Below are positions 9,487 through 17,539 of a stretch of DNA of 61,273 nucleotides, in pieces. Every line of letters begins with the position of its first letter. The first letter of the stretch is position 1. The notes under the pieces were generated by a model that saw only the letters and a program-made list of their open reading frames with translations, was not told the DNA's origin and did not search any database. Source of the DNA: B46-G9 sp964548365 (GTDB taxonomy: Bacteria > Desulfobacterota > DSM-4660 > Desulfatiglandales > Desulfatiglandaceae); assembly GCA_964548365.1 (NCBI GenBank), contig CAZJRD010000012.1:1-61273 (forward strand). The letters are read 5' to 3'. A program made the translations under genes and the position numbers.

Positions 9487-10911
9487 TCATGAAGCTGCAA
9501 AAAAGGCGCTGAATCCCTTGTAGGCCATATAAAGATCCCCTTTGTGGGCGACTTCAAAGGGAGAATGCATGGACAGGACGGCCGGGCCGCAGTCCACGAT
9601 ATCCATGCCGTAGGGGGCCAGGAATTTCGCCACCGTACCTCCTCCTCCCTCATCAATCCTGCCAAGTTCCCCGGTCTGCCAGATCACTTTTTTCCTGTTG
9701 AAGAGGTTCCGGAGCCATCCCACGTATTCGGCGTCCGCGTCATTGGCACCATACTTGCCGCCGTGCCCCGTAAACTTGGTGACACAGACGCCGTAGCCCA
9801 TGCGGGCGGCGTTCTGTTTTTCATGGACCTCCTGGTAATCGGGATCCAGGGCGCCGTTCACGTCCGCGGACAGGGCCCGAGACCGGCTCAGGATCCTCGA
9901 TACATCCATGGCGCTCGGCCGCTGTCCCAGCGTCTCCATGACATCACCGATAACCGATTCCAGGAACATGGACTTGGCCCCGGTGGCGCCGTCACTCCCG
10001 ATCTCCTCCTTGTCGACAAACAGGGCGACCGCGGTCTTTGACACGTCGTTCGTATCCAGTATTGCCCTGAGGCTGGAATAGGCGCAAATCCGGTCGTCCT
10101 GGCCGTAGGCGCCCACCAGGGAGCGGTCCCATCCCACGTCCCTGGCCGTGCCCGCCGGGACCACCTCCAGTTCGGCGCTCAGAAGATCCTCTTCCGTCAG
10201 ACCATATAATTCGTGCAGGAGATTGAGAACACCGAGCTTGAAACGCTCTTTGGTTTCCTTATCGCCAAGCGGGAGGCTCCCTACGATCAGGTTCAGTTTC
10301 TCCCCGGCAATAGCCTCCCCCAGCTTCTTTTCATACTGGACTTTCCCGGCCAGGTGGGGAAGCAGGTCCAGCACGGTGAAAACCGGATCTTTTTCGGCCT
10401 CGCCGATGGAAAGATCAAGGGTCTTTCCATCCTTTTTCACCACGCGACCGTGGATGGCTAGGGGGCGGGAGAGCCACTGGAATTTCTTGATACCGCCGTA
10501 ATAGTGCGTTTTCAAAAATGCCAGGTCCACGTCCTCGTAAAGGGGCCGCTGTTTGAGATCCAGGCGGGGGGAGTCAATATGGGAGATGATAATACGAACA
10601 CCCTTCTCAAGTGGTTCTTTCCCGGGTTTGACGAGGGCGATTACCTTCTCATGAAAGACGCGAATAAGCGGTCCGGGAGTACCCTTGCCCGGATCCAGAA
10701 GGAAACCGGATTTTTCCGCCATGGCCTGGATATGCGAAACAGCCTCCCTTTCGGTCTTTGCGCTGTCCAGGAATATCTTATAGCCATCCGCAAAGGAAAA
10801 AACGCGCTTTTTTTCTGCCCCGCTGATTTCATCCCACACCAGCCGGGGAGTGTAGTTCAATTTTTTTGAGAGATCCTTGATCTGTTTCTTTGTAAGCTTC
10901 TTTTCTGGCAT
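9487..10911 (-). CDS. apeB: M18 family zinc aminopeptidase
   Basis: 474 residues, the usual size for M18 aspartyl-aminopeptidase-like enzymes. Metal-binding motifs are recognisable: ISHIDSPRLD (first His-x-Asp), DKEEIGSDGATGAK (Glu pair and loop), SADVNGALDP and a C-terminal MHSPFEV stretch with the last His. It removes N-terminal residues from peptides in the cytoplasm; there is no signal peptide. It is transcribed alone. A preference for acidic residues is typical of the family but cannot be read from the sequence. The start is the ATG at 10911, followed by a Lys-rich N-terminus. Confidence 0.85.
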   Translation of the reverse strand: MPEKKLTKKQIKDLSKKLNYTPRLVWDEISGAEKKRVFSFADGYKIFLDSAKTEREAVSHIQAMAEKSGFLLDPGKGTPGPLIRVFHEKVIALVKPGKEPLEKGVRIIISHIDSPRLDLKQRPLYEDVDLAFLKTHYYGGIKKFQWLSRPLAIHGRVVKKDGKTLDLSIGEAEKDPVFTVLDLLPHLAGKVQYEKKLGEAIAGEKLNLIVGSLPLGDKETKERFKLGVLNLLHELYGLTEEDLLSAELEVVPAGTARDVGWDRSLVGAYGQDDRICAYSSLRAILDTNDVSKTAVALFVDKEEIGSDGATGAKSMFLESVIGDVMETLGQRPSAMDVSRILSRSRALSADVNGALDPDYQEVHEKQNAARMGYGVCVTKFTGHGGKYGANDADAEYVGWLRNLFNRKKVIWQTGELGRIDEGGGGTVAKFLAPYGMDIVDCGPAVLSMHSPFEVAHKGDLYMAYKGFSAFFAAS

Positions 10912-11017
10912 GTTATGTTTCCTTTCTTGATACCATCATAGGTTCAAAGTTCAGCCTTTCCCACTCGTTCAGCACCTCGTCAGAAGAGCGGCGGGAAAAT
11001 ATTTAGTTGCGGCCTTA

Positions 11018-11052
11018 TTCCCTGTGTCCTACGCCTTATGTCCTACGCTTTA
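11018..11052 (-). repeat. Heptad-periodic repeat at the 3' end of pyrD
   Basis: On the minus strand the pyrD stop codon lies within AGGCGTA followed by AAGCGTA, GGACATA, AGGCGTA and GGACACA, i.e. degenerate units of seven bases. The same family follows the stop codons at 16330 and 18859. Confidence 0.7.
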
Positions 11053-11979
11053 CGCCTGCTCGCAGAGGGTGCCGATGAGATTCTCAATGCGTTCAATGTC
11101 ATGCTCAATACAGTACTGTCTGATGCCCTCGATAATATCGAGGGACGCCCGGGGGTTTACAAAGCTTGCTGTGCCCACCTGCACCGCCCCGGCACCGGCA
11201 ATGAGGAACTCGAGTGCATCCCTTGCATCCATGATTCCCCCAACTCCCATCACGGGGATCTTCACCGCCCGCACCACACGGTAAACCATGTACAGGGCCA
11301 CCGGCCGGATGGCAGGACCTGAAAGCCCCCCCGAGATGTTCCCAAGCCGCGGTCTCCTGGTCTCTATGTCAATGGCCATACCGGTCAGTGTGTTGATGAG
11401 GGAGAGTCCATGCGCGCCTGCCTGTTCCACCGCACGGGCCACGGCGCAGATATCGGTCACGTTGGGTGTAAGCTTGACGATGACGGGCTTATCGGTTTTC
11501 TTGAGTACTGCTTCCGTGACCTCTGCAGAAGCCGCCGGGTCCGTTCCAAAGGCCATGCCCCCCTTTTTCACATTGGGACAGGAGACGTTGATTTCCAGGG
11601 CCGCCACCCCTTCTGCCCCCTTCAATTGTGTGGCCACGGCCCCGTATTCCTCCGTGGTATGCCCGTAAATATTCACGATCACGGCTGTATCAAGGGTTTT
11701 CAGCCATGGGAGTTTTTCCTCCAGGAATGCCTCCACCCCGATGTTTTCAAGGCCTATTGCGTTCAGCATCCCAGCCGGGGTTTCCACGATTCTTGGGGGA
11801 CTGTTCCCGGGGCGGGGCTTGAGAGAAAGCCCCTTCACGACGATCCCTCCCAGAAGATTCGGGTCCACAAGCTCCGCGTATTCGTGCCCGTATCCGAATG
11901 TCCCGGAGGCCGTCACCACGGGATTCTTGAGTTTCAAGGCACCCAAACTGACCTGAAGATCCGGTTCCTGGTGGTTCAT
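11050..11979 (-). CDS. pyrD: Dihydroorotate dehydrogenase B, catalytic subunit
   Basis: 309 residues from the ATG at 11979, chosen because it overlaps the pyrK stop by four bases (ATGA) and starts the family N-terminus MNHQEPDLQVSLGALKLKNP. FMN-binding TIM-barrel enzyme of class 1B that oxidises dihydroorotate to orotate in pyrimidine synthesis. Motifs: ASGTFGYGHEY, the active-site Cys in NVSCPNVKKGG, and the phosphate-binding GVGGI and GAGAVQVGTA. It needs the adjacent PyrK to pass electrons to NAD. The last codons GCG TAA are part of a heptad repeat, so the native C-terminus may have been replaced by one residue or more. Confidence 0.93.
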   Translation of the reverse strand: MNHQEPDLQVSLGALKLKNPVVTASGTFGYGHEYAELVDPNLLGGIVVKGLSLKPRPGNSPPRIVETPAGMLNAIGLENIGVEAFLEEKLPWLKTLDTAVIVNIYGHTTEEYGAVATQLKGAEGVAALEINVSCPNVKKGGMAFGTDPAASAEVTEAVLKKTDKPVIVKLTPNVTDICAVARAVEQAGAHGLSLINTLTGMAIDIETRRPRLGNISGGLSGPAIRPVALYMVYRVVRAVKIPVMGVGGIMDARDALEFLIAGAGAVQVGTASFVNPRASLDIIEGIRQYCIEHDIERIENLIGTLCEQA

Positions 11980-12761
11980 ACATTCTCCCAATCTATTGTT
12001 ATGGCTGAAAAGACGGGGCCGTCCTGACACACATGATAGAAACTTCGTCCTGACCCCGCCGCCGCTGGGAAAGCGCATCCCCGGCATGCTCCCAGACCAC
12101 AGGCCATGGCCGTTTCCAGGGATACCTGGCAGTCCACCTGCTTTTCAAAACACAGGGATGCCACTCTTTTGAGCATGGGCGCAGGCCCGCATGAGTAAAC
12201 GATCTTTTTCCCCTTCTTTCCGAGAGCCTTTTCAAGAAGCCCGCTGACCAGACCGTGATATCCTGCTGATCCATCTTCTGTTGCCACGGCAATCTCGATG
12301 CCCTGCATACCCAATTGTTCCGGAGAAATGATCTCGGCAACAGTCCCATAGCCGGCCATAAAAGAAACGCTTCTTCCTTCCAATGAACGTGCCAGAAAAA
12401 CCAGGGGGGCAATCCCCATGCCGCCCCCCACAAGGAGACAGTCCTCCCTTGCTTCGGGTGGCTCAAACCCCTTCCCGAGGGGCCCCAGAACCCAAAGCTC
12501 GGTTCCCACCGTGGTCTCCGCCATGATCCGGGTTCCCCTTCCAACCATCCTGTAGAGCAAGAGGATATTGCCGTTCATGGTGTTGCAGATGGAAAACGGC
12601 CGTCTCAGCAGGGGATCAATCCCGCCGGACACCCGGAGCATGACAAACTGACCTGGTTTCGCAGCGAAAGCAATGGAAGGGGATTCCAATTCCATGAGAA
12701 AGGTATTGGGAGCCACCTCTTCGTTTCTCAGGACTTTCACCTTGTGTTCGAAAACAGCCAT
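11976..12761 (-). CDS. pyrK: Dihydroorotate dehydrogenase B, electron-transfer subunit
   Basis: 261 residues from the ATG at 12761, which has GAGAGAGGGG just upstream; a TTG codon 39 bases further upstream is in frame but lacks such a site. A ferredoxin-reductase-like protein with FAD-binding RPFSICN, NAD-binding GGGMGIAPLVFLA and a C-terminal [2Fe-2S] cysteine cluster (MACGLGACRGCAFP, then HVC). It accepts electrons from PyrD FMN and reduces NAD+. It is first in a two-gene operon with pyrD, with a four-base overlap. Confidence 0.93.
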   Translation of the reverse strand: MAVFEHKVKVLRNEEVAPNTFLMELESPSIAFAAKPGQFVMLRVSGGIDPLLRRPFSICNTMNGNILLLYRMVGRGTRIMAETTVGTELWVLGPLGKGFEPPEAREDCLLVGGGMGIAPLVFLARSLEGRSVSFMAGYGTVAEIISPEQLGMQGIEIAVATEDGSAGYHGLVSGLLEKALGKKGKKIVYSCGPAPMLKRVASLCFEKQVDCQVSLETAMACGLGACRGCAFPAAAGSGRSFYHVCQDGPVFSAITIDWENV

Positions 12762-13291
12762 GTTCCCCTCTCTCCTGCTCAACACTGAAACAAGGCACAA
12801 ACAGTTCTTTTATCATTACACAAAAATACAAGGAGACGCAATTGTTTTGGCCTGTTACTCAAGGAACAGCAGCAGTGGCACAAAACAAACAGTGAGGAAG
12901 AACGCTATGTTCACGTATATCTATAAGACCGAAGCGGAGATCCCATCATCAGAGTCAGGGAGCCCGGCTCACGTTGTTCGTTCAAGACACCGATCTTTCA
13001 GAGAAAAGCGCTTACCTTATCTCGCGTTGTCGAGACCTGATATGAATCATTGTAGCCAGGGTTGAATATCATTTGGGAATGAAGAGAAGAGAACAACTTC
13101 GTATGGTAGTCGTTATTTTTTGGGGGAAGATGAAGACTATAGCGTTGATAATAAATACTTCACCTTTCGGGGCCGGCCAGGTTCTAGGATTGGATAATTA
13201 TCATGGAAACGTTCGCTTGCGCGGTGCCGCTTTAATGGCATCCCTCTCAAAGCGGTTATTAGGACAATCAGCGCTCATCGCATCAGAATTC
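12762..13291. other. Intergenic region between pyrK and the MBL-fold gene
   Basis: About 530 bases. It presumably contains the pyrKD promoter. Near 13130 on the plus strand a short frame with GGGGGA before its ATG reads MKTIALIINTSPFGAG, loosely like the N-terminus of DsrE/TusD proteins, but it loses similarity after about 35 codons and runs into the neighbouring gene on the other strand; a remnant at most. Confidence 0.4.
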
Positions 13292-14113
13292 CTATACTTC
13301 CGCTGGGTTCTCGTGGGGTTTACTTTCGTCCTTCATCTGAGCCATTATCTGCTCCAGTGCCGTCTGGTTGGGGGCAATAGAGGGGGTGGAAGAAGGAACC
13401 GTTGCAAGCAACTCCAGAAACTGTTCGGTCTTTCCTGTTGCCAGTGGTAAGTGTGCCGAGAAGATCATCTTCGGGGCAATTTGACGAATTCTGTCCAGCG
13501 CTTGACTGAATTCGCTCAGCTTAACTAAATGAACCCATGGGTTGTCCAAACTAGCCCATCCGGCCATACCCTGAGCCAGATCCCCCTCGGCAATATCATC
13601 GGTACTTTGCGCCGGTGACGGGATGATGGCGCCGAAGCAATCGGCAGAAAAGAAAGCCTCAGATTTGTCATCATAGACCCCGATGGTAGTCGGATTATCG
13701 AACAGGGGCGGTCTCACGGCGGTCAGTTTACGATCCCCCGCACTAATACTGTCTCCCGGATTCAGCCAGTAAACCCGATCCATGGGTACCGGCCAAGACG
13801 TGCTCATCCTCAGCACAGCTAAGGAGTACGTCGCAAGCCGCGCTTTAGGAGCTACTTCAAGGACCTTTTGAAGGTTACCGGTATGATCCGCATCATCGTG
13901 GGTGAGCCACACCCACTTCAAGTCTCGAGGATCGATGACCGACTTGAGAGCCTTCATAAACTCCTCGCTGTCTATGCCCATTCCCGTATCAACGAGGACG
14001 GGCTCCTTCGCCTTAATGACGAAGGCATTGACCGGAAGGAATCCCGCTCCGGGAACTGGAAAATGAGCGGGAAGAACCTCGATATCTGGCATGGCTTGAT
14101 ATGGTTTTTCCAT
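13292..14113 (-). CDS. Metallo-beta-lactamase-fold protein, flavodiiron/ODP-like
   Basis: 273 residues. Metal motif THDDADHTG (His72, Asp74, Asp76, His77), then SADCFGA (bridging Asp) and FSAHLPLATG (last His). The pattern is closest to the diiron MBL domain of flavodiiron and oxygen-binding ODP proteins, although Glu is replaced by Asp in the first motif and no flavodoxin domain follows. It may be an oxygen or NO sensor or reductase rather than a hydrolase; the substrate cannot be told from sequence. Its ATG at 14113 lies just downstream of GAAAGGAGGAG. It is monocistronic. Confidence 0.7.
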   Translation of the reverse strand: MEKPYQAMPDIEVLPAHFPVPGAGFLPVNAFVIKAKEPVLVDTGMGIDSEEFMKALKSVIDPRDLKWVWLTHDDADHTGNLQKVLEVAPKARLATYSLAVLRMSTSWPVPMDRVYWLNPGDSISAGDRKLTAVRPPLFDNPTTIGVYDDKSEAFFSADCFGAIIPSPAQSTDDIAEGDLAQGMAGWASLDNPWVHLVKLSEFSQALDRIRQIAPKMIFSAHLPLATGKTEQFLELLATVPSSTPSIAPNQTALEQIMAQMKDESKPHENPAEV

Positions 14114-14492
14114 TGGAAACTCCTCCTTTCTTGGTTTTTAGCGCAGATAATTGGATTTGGGCTGACACACGTCATAACGTGGCTACGATGCAATCGGGCA
14201 TGTGAAAAAGAGTGATCATTCGTATCGTAATGTCTATTTCCTCATGAGATGCCAGACAAAAGAATTGATAATACTTTACCTTTCGGTGCCGTTTCGACCA
14301 ACTCCCATGGTACCAGATATTGTCGCACCAGTATATCGCAGACCCGGGGTGAACGGATGTACCGAGGGGAAACGGAGAGACTTCCGTTTCAGATTCAAGG
14401 ATAATTCTGGGCAATTATTGGATATAAGATTGCGCGGGTAAGTGCAGGTAGTGTGCGGCTACCCCCGCTTGCTAACGGTATAGATCTTCATG
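14114..14492. other. Intergenic stretch, no gene recognised
   Basis: About 380 bases upstream of the MBL-fold gene. It contains only short frames on both strands without ribosome binding sites. Presumably it holds the promoter of the MBL-fold gene; nothing else was recognised. Confidence 0.4.
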
Positions 14493-14730
14493 TCATTTAA
14501 GCCCGGCCTTACGCAGGACGTCGGCGACGCGATCTTTTCCAGACTGATCATAAGGAAGTTACTTTATGAACCGTTCCAGGGAGAAATCGGGATCGATCCT
14601 CACGACTTCTGCGCCTTCAGAGCGTGCTTCCTTTTCGCGACCCATAACCACGTCGGTTACAGCTACCCCCACGTAGGTCAGTAACTGATCCGGTAGATGC
14701 ACAGTTGCTTTTTGTATGTGGCTACGTGCT
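14493..14730 (-). pseudogene. Decayed gene fragment (unidentified)
   Basis: One minus-strand frame reads LPDQLLTYVGVAVTDVVM, then VVRIDPDFSLERFIK, a TAA stop (14559-14561), LPYDQSGKDRVADVLRKAG and a second stop at 14493. The composition is protein-like on both sides of the internal stop, and there is no start codon with a ribosome site; it runs into the end of the next gene upstream. This suggests the 3' end of a dead gene. The family was not recognised. Confidence 0.35.
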
Positions 14731-15027
14731 TTAAATTACGCGATAGAACTGATCTAAGGGCAGATCCCCGGTAGCGCCTATGATAGAATCGAGTAGCTCC
14801 GAATACTCCTTGTCGTTGTCTAATTCAGCATCAATTCGTTCGTAGTCGGCCAGCGAAGCATATCGTGTCTGGATCGTTGCGCGACCTCTCTGACCTGCCA
14901 AATTGTACATGAGCTCCACTGAGATTTCAGGATACTTTTTTTCTATGCGTGCCTTGGCTTTGACAAGTGCCTCGAAAAATTCCGAATAATTCTCTCTATA
15001 ACTGATTTCCCTCTGATGTATAATCAT
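14731..15027 (-). CDS. Small conserved-looking protein, possible alpha/beta-barrel fold
   Basis: 98 residues from the ATG at 15027, chosen because AGGAGG lies five bases upstream; the frame is open 29 codons further but without such a site. The protein is charged (KAKARIEKKYPEISVELM), has no membrane segment and no Cys cluster. Alternating strands and helices with a YASLADYERIDAEL stretch recall dimeric ferredoxin-like-fold proteins such as NIPSNAP, but the match is weak and the function is unknown. It is probably monocistronic. Confidence 0.6.
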   Translation of the reverse strand: MIIHQREISYRENYSEFFEALVKAKARIEKKYPEISVELMYNLAGQRGRATIQTRYASLADYERIDAELDNDKEYSELLDSIIGATGDLPLDQFYRVI

Positions 15028-15574
15028 TTGGTCCTCCTGATGTTTTTTATCACAAAAAAGTGATAGTTCATAATTCAATTTTGGCCAATTATGGATGATA
15101 GGCAATAGCCACATTGTGGTACTTACAAAACTAATGAGTAATTATAATTTGTCAAGAAGGTCGGAAAATTCATATGTCGAACATACGAATTTATAGGTAG
15201 TAGGCCATAGTTGATATGCAAGGTCTGATCTTGTTCTTTCAAAAATTCATTCTACTGAGATATATTGAGAGTACCCCAAAAATGGCGGCCTTTATGATAT
15301 TCCAAGTTTACAATAGCTGCATAACGCTTTCGTTCCCTAAATGTCAACCATAACCCAAATCTATACGTAAGTGTCTGGAAAGACTCGAACGCGAATGGGC
15401 AATCTGTAGGCTTGAATCGTGGCTTTCAAACCCTTTGTCTTAAGACTCTGTGACCTCTGCGTCTCTGTGTGAGAAATTTCTTTCAGCCAGGTTTTGTGCC
15501 AGAATGACCGAGGGCAAGGGAAAGAGGAAAAAGGCTTGAGGGATAAATGGATGCTGTGCTAAACATAGCAGGGA
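15028..15574. other. AT-rich intergenic region
   Basis: About 550 bases with no gene recognised. Near 15430-15470 it contains CTCTGTGACCTCTGCGTCTC, one of the short GTGACC/CTCTG-rich dispersed sequences that recur near 52610-52850 and 58690. It presumably carries the promoters of the genes on both sides, which are divergent. Confidence 0.45.
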
Positions 15575-16330
15575 ATGGAAGCGGTCATGAAGAAAGAGGT
15601 CCTTCAGCTCAAGGTAAGCGGGTATGTGAGTGAAGTGCTGTGCGGCGAAATCCCGCTGCGGTGTAAACAGGCCTTCATCCGCTACCTCCTGGGAAACAGG
15701 AACGCCGCAGAGATTCCATCATGGGTGATCAAGCGGTGTCCCCATTACGTGAGCCCCGAGGAGATCAAGCAGTTGTGGTACCATCAAAATGACGTCATGC
15801 GCGATATCTTTGCCGAGCAGGATTTTCCCTGGCAAAATTACCGCCAGGTGAACCAGTTCTTTCACTCGATGGGATTCGGCTCCGGAAAGGAAGGGCTCGG
15901 CCTGTTTGAAATGGCCCTGGAAAGGGAGGAAAAAATCGTCCTCGAATTTGTCCCATTTGAACCTACGATCGAATCGGTCCACCCTCTTATTCCGATAAAC
16001 CGCTTAAAGCAGGAATGGCTGAAACCGCCGGCCGTCCCGTCCCCGCGTGAAGGTTTTGTTGCTGTTTCCTCGGGATCGTGGGCAAAAGGCTCAATGGTAT
16101 TTTCCCTGCCACGTGAAAGCGGTTTTCAAGAGGAGGCCCTTGAGATCCTGGTCACTGACCTGAGCGCCATCGGCATCGGAGAAGATTATTTTGTCGCAGG
16201 CCTACGCTACGGCGGACAGGAACTCCGGGGTGTAGTCATCCGGGAAACCGACAAGGAAATGCACCAGGTAGTATGGTACTCTCCCGACCGGCAGAGGTGG
16301 ATGGACATGTACGAGTCTGAACCGGCGTAA
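15575..16330 (+). CDS. Unknown protein upstream of the dehydratase-like subunits
   Basis: 251 residues, not recognised. It starts MEAVMKKEVLQLKVSGYVSE; an internal ATG four codons in is an alternative start. It has a conserved-looking middle (DFPWQNYRQVNQFFHSMGFG) and a beta-rich C-terminal half, no signal peptide, no membrane segment and no Fe-S cysteine motif (only isolated Cys residues). It precedes the two 2-hydroxyacyl-CoA dehydratase-like genes on the same strand with about 100 bases of heptad repeat between, so a role in the same pathway (accessory or substrate-handling) is an inference from position only. Its stop codon GCG TAA lies in the repeat. Confidence 0.6.
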   Translation: MEAVMKKEVLQLKVSGYVSEVLCGEIPLRCKQAFIRYLLGNRNAAEIPSWVIKRCPHYVSPEEIKQLWYHQNDVMRDIFAEQDFPWQNYRQVNQFFHSMGFGSGKEGLGLFEMALEREEKIVLEFVPFEPTIESVHPLIPINRLKQEWLKPPAVPSPREGFVAVSSGSWAKGSMVFSLPRESGFQEEALEILVTDLSAIGIGEDYFVAGLRYGGQELRGVVIRETDKEMHQVVWYSPDRQRWMDMYESEPA

Positions 16331-16429
16331 GGCGCAGGGCTTAGGGCAAAAGGTGAAAAGACAAAGGTTAAAGGCTAAAGGCAGAAAGTGAAAGGTGTAA
16401 GGCCTAAGGTGAAAGGACAATCAAGAGTA
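16328..16429 (+). repeat. Heptad-periodic degenerate repeat (AAGGNNN units)
   Basis: About 14 units of seven bases, for example AAGGTTA, AAGGCTA, AAGGCAG, AAGGTGT, AAGGCCT, AAGGTGA, fill the whole gap between two genes. The repeat supplies the stop codon of the upstream gene and extends to just before the start of the next gene. Confidence 0.8.
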
Positions 16430-17521
16430 ATGAACGCCATGACGCGAAAAGAATACCTGTTGTTGCAAAAAAAGAAGAGAAGACACCTCATGGGAGTTTT
16501 CCCGGCCCAGTACCCCAAAGAGATCCTCTGGGCCATGAACGTGGTGCCTGCAGAGATATGGGACCCCCCACTTCAGACAACTGCCGCCAGCGCCCACTTG
16601 CAATCGTACATCTGCTCCGTGGTTCAACTTGGTCTTGAACTGGTCCTCCAGGGAAAGGGTGATATTGTTGACGCGTTTCTCTTTCCCCACACCTGCGATT
16701 CCATACAAAACATGGCTTCCGTGATCTTTGACTACATCGGTGCGCACAAGCCCTGCTATTTTTTCTATCATCCCAAGGCCCCCTATAGTACCGCGGCCAG
16801 GGAATTCTACCGCCAGCAGTTGCGGGATCTTGCAGACTCCCTGTCGTCCCAGTTCGGTCCGCTGGATCCAAATCTGCTCAGGGAAAAGGTGGCGCAGGGG
16901 CAGTACATCGCGCGCCTTCTCGAAGAACTCTATCAACTCCGCGCCCAGAACAGGCTCGGCATAACTAATGTGGCTTTCTACGAACTCATCCGGCGTGGAG
17001 AATACCTTTTCCCTGATGACTGGGCACCCGAACTGGAAAAGCATGTAAAACAAAAAAAGGAAAGCGGTGGAAATTCCCAGGTACCGATCCTCCTGAGCGG
17101 CGTCCTCCCCAACCCGGCGGAACTCCTCAAACTCCTAGATGAATTGCAGGTCCTGGTGGCCCATGACGACTTGCTCAGTGGGAGCCGTCGCCTCCTGGTC
17201 CCGGGAAATGATTTCAAGGATCCCTTTGATCAGCTCACGGAATCCTATTTTTCCATGCCGCCCTGCTCGACCAGGGCATCCTCCATGGAACGACGGAGAA
17301 ATTATCTTTTCAAGCTGATTGAAACCACCGGTGCACGGGGCGTCCTTTTTGACATCGTGAAATTCTGCGAACCCGAATGGTTTGACATCCCGAGCCTCCA
17401 GGAAAGCCTCAAGGAGCGGGGTATCCCCAGTCTCGTCCTGGATACGGAATTGAACCAGGGCCTTTCCGGGCAAATGAGCACCAGGGTGGAGGCCTTTATC
17501 GAGACGCTTCATAAGGTTTAG
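16430..17521 (+). CDS. 2-hydroxyacyl-CoA dehydratase / benzoyl-CoA reductase-like subunit (HgdB/BcrC type)
   Basis: 363 residues from the ATG at 16430; an earlier in-frame ATG at 16388 lies within the heptad repeat and is less likely. Three cysteines sit in the family's Fe-S positions: SYICSVVQLG, FPHTCDSIQNM and VKFCEPEWFD, binding a [4Fe-4S] cluster. Members use ATP-activated electrons to dehydrate 2-hydroxyacyl-CoA or reduce aromatic CoA esters. The partner subunit follows 18 bases downstream. No HgdC/BadFG-type activating ATPase is in the window, so activation would depend on a gene elsewhere. The substrate cannot be assigned. Confidence 0.85.
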   Translation: MNAMTRKEYLLLQKKKRRHLMGVFPAQYPKEILWAMNVVPAEIWDPPLQTTAASAHLQSYICSVVQLGLELVLQGKGDIVDAFLFPHTCDSIQNMASVIFDYIGAHKPCYFFYHPKAPYSTAAREFYRQQLRDLADSLSSQFGPLDPNLLREKVAQGQYIARLLEELYQLRAQNRLGITNVAFYELIRRGEYLFPDDWAPELEKHVKQKKESGGNSQVPILLSGVLPNPAELLKLLDELQVLVAHDDLLSGSRRLLVPGNDFKDPFDQLTESYFSMPPCSTRASSMERRRNYLFKLIETTGARGVLFDIVKFCEPEWFDIPSLQESLKERGIPSLVLDTELNQGLSGQMSTRVEAFIETLHKV

Positions 17522-17539
17522 CCCGTTCGGAGATAGATT

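Noticed and set aside
12673..13065. 130-codon plus-strand frame over the pyrK start
   Set aside because: It is antisense to pyrK over its first part and has no ribosome site.
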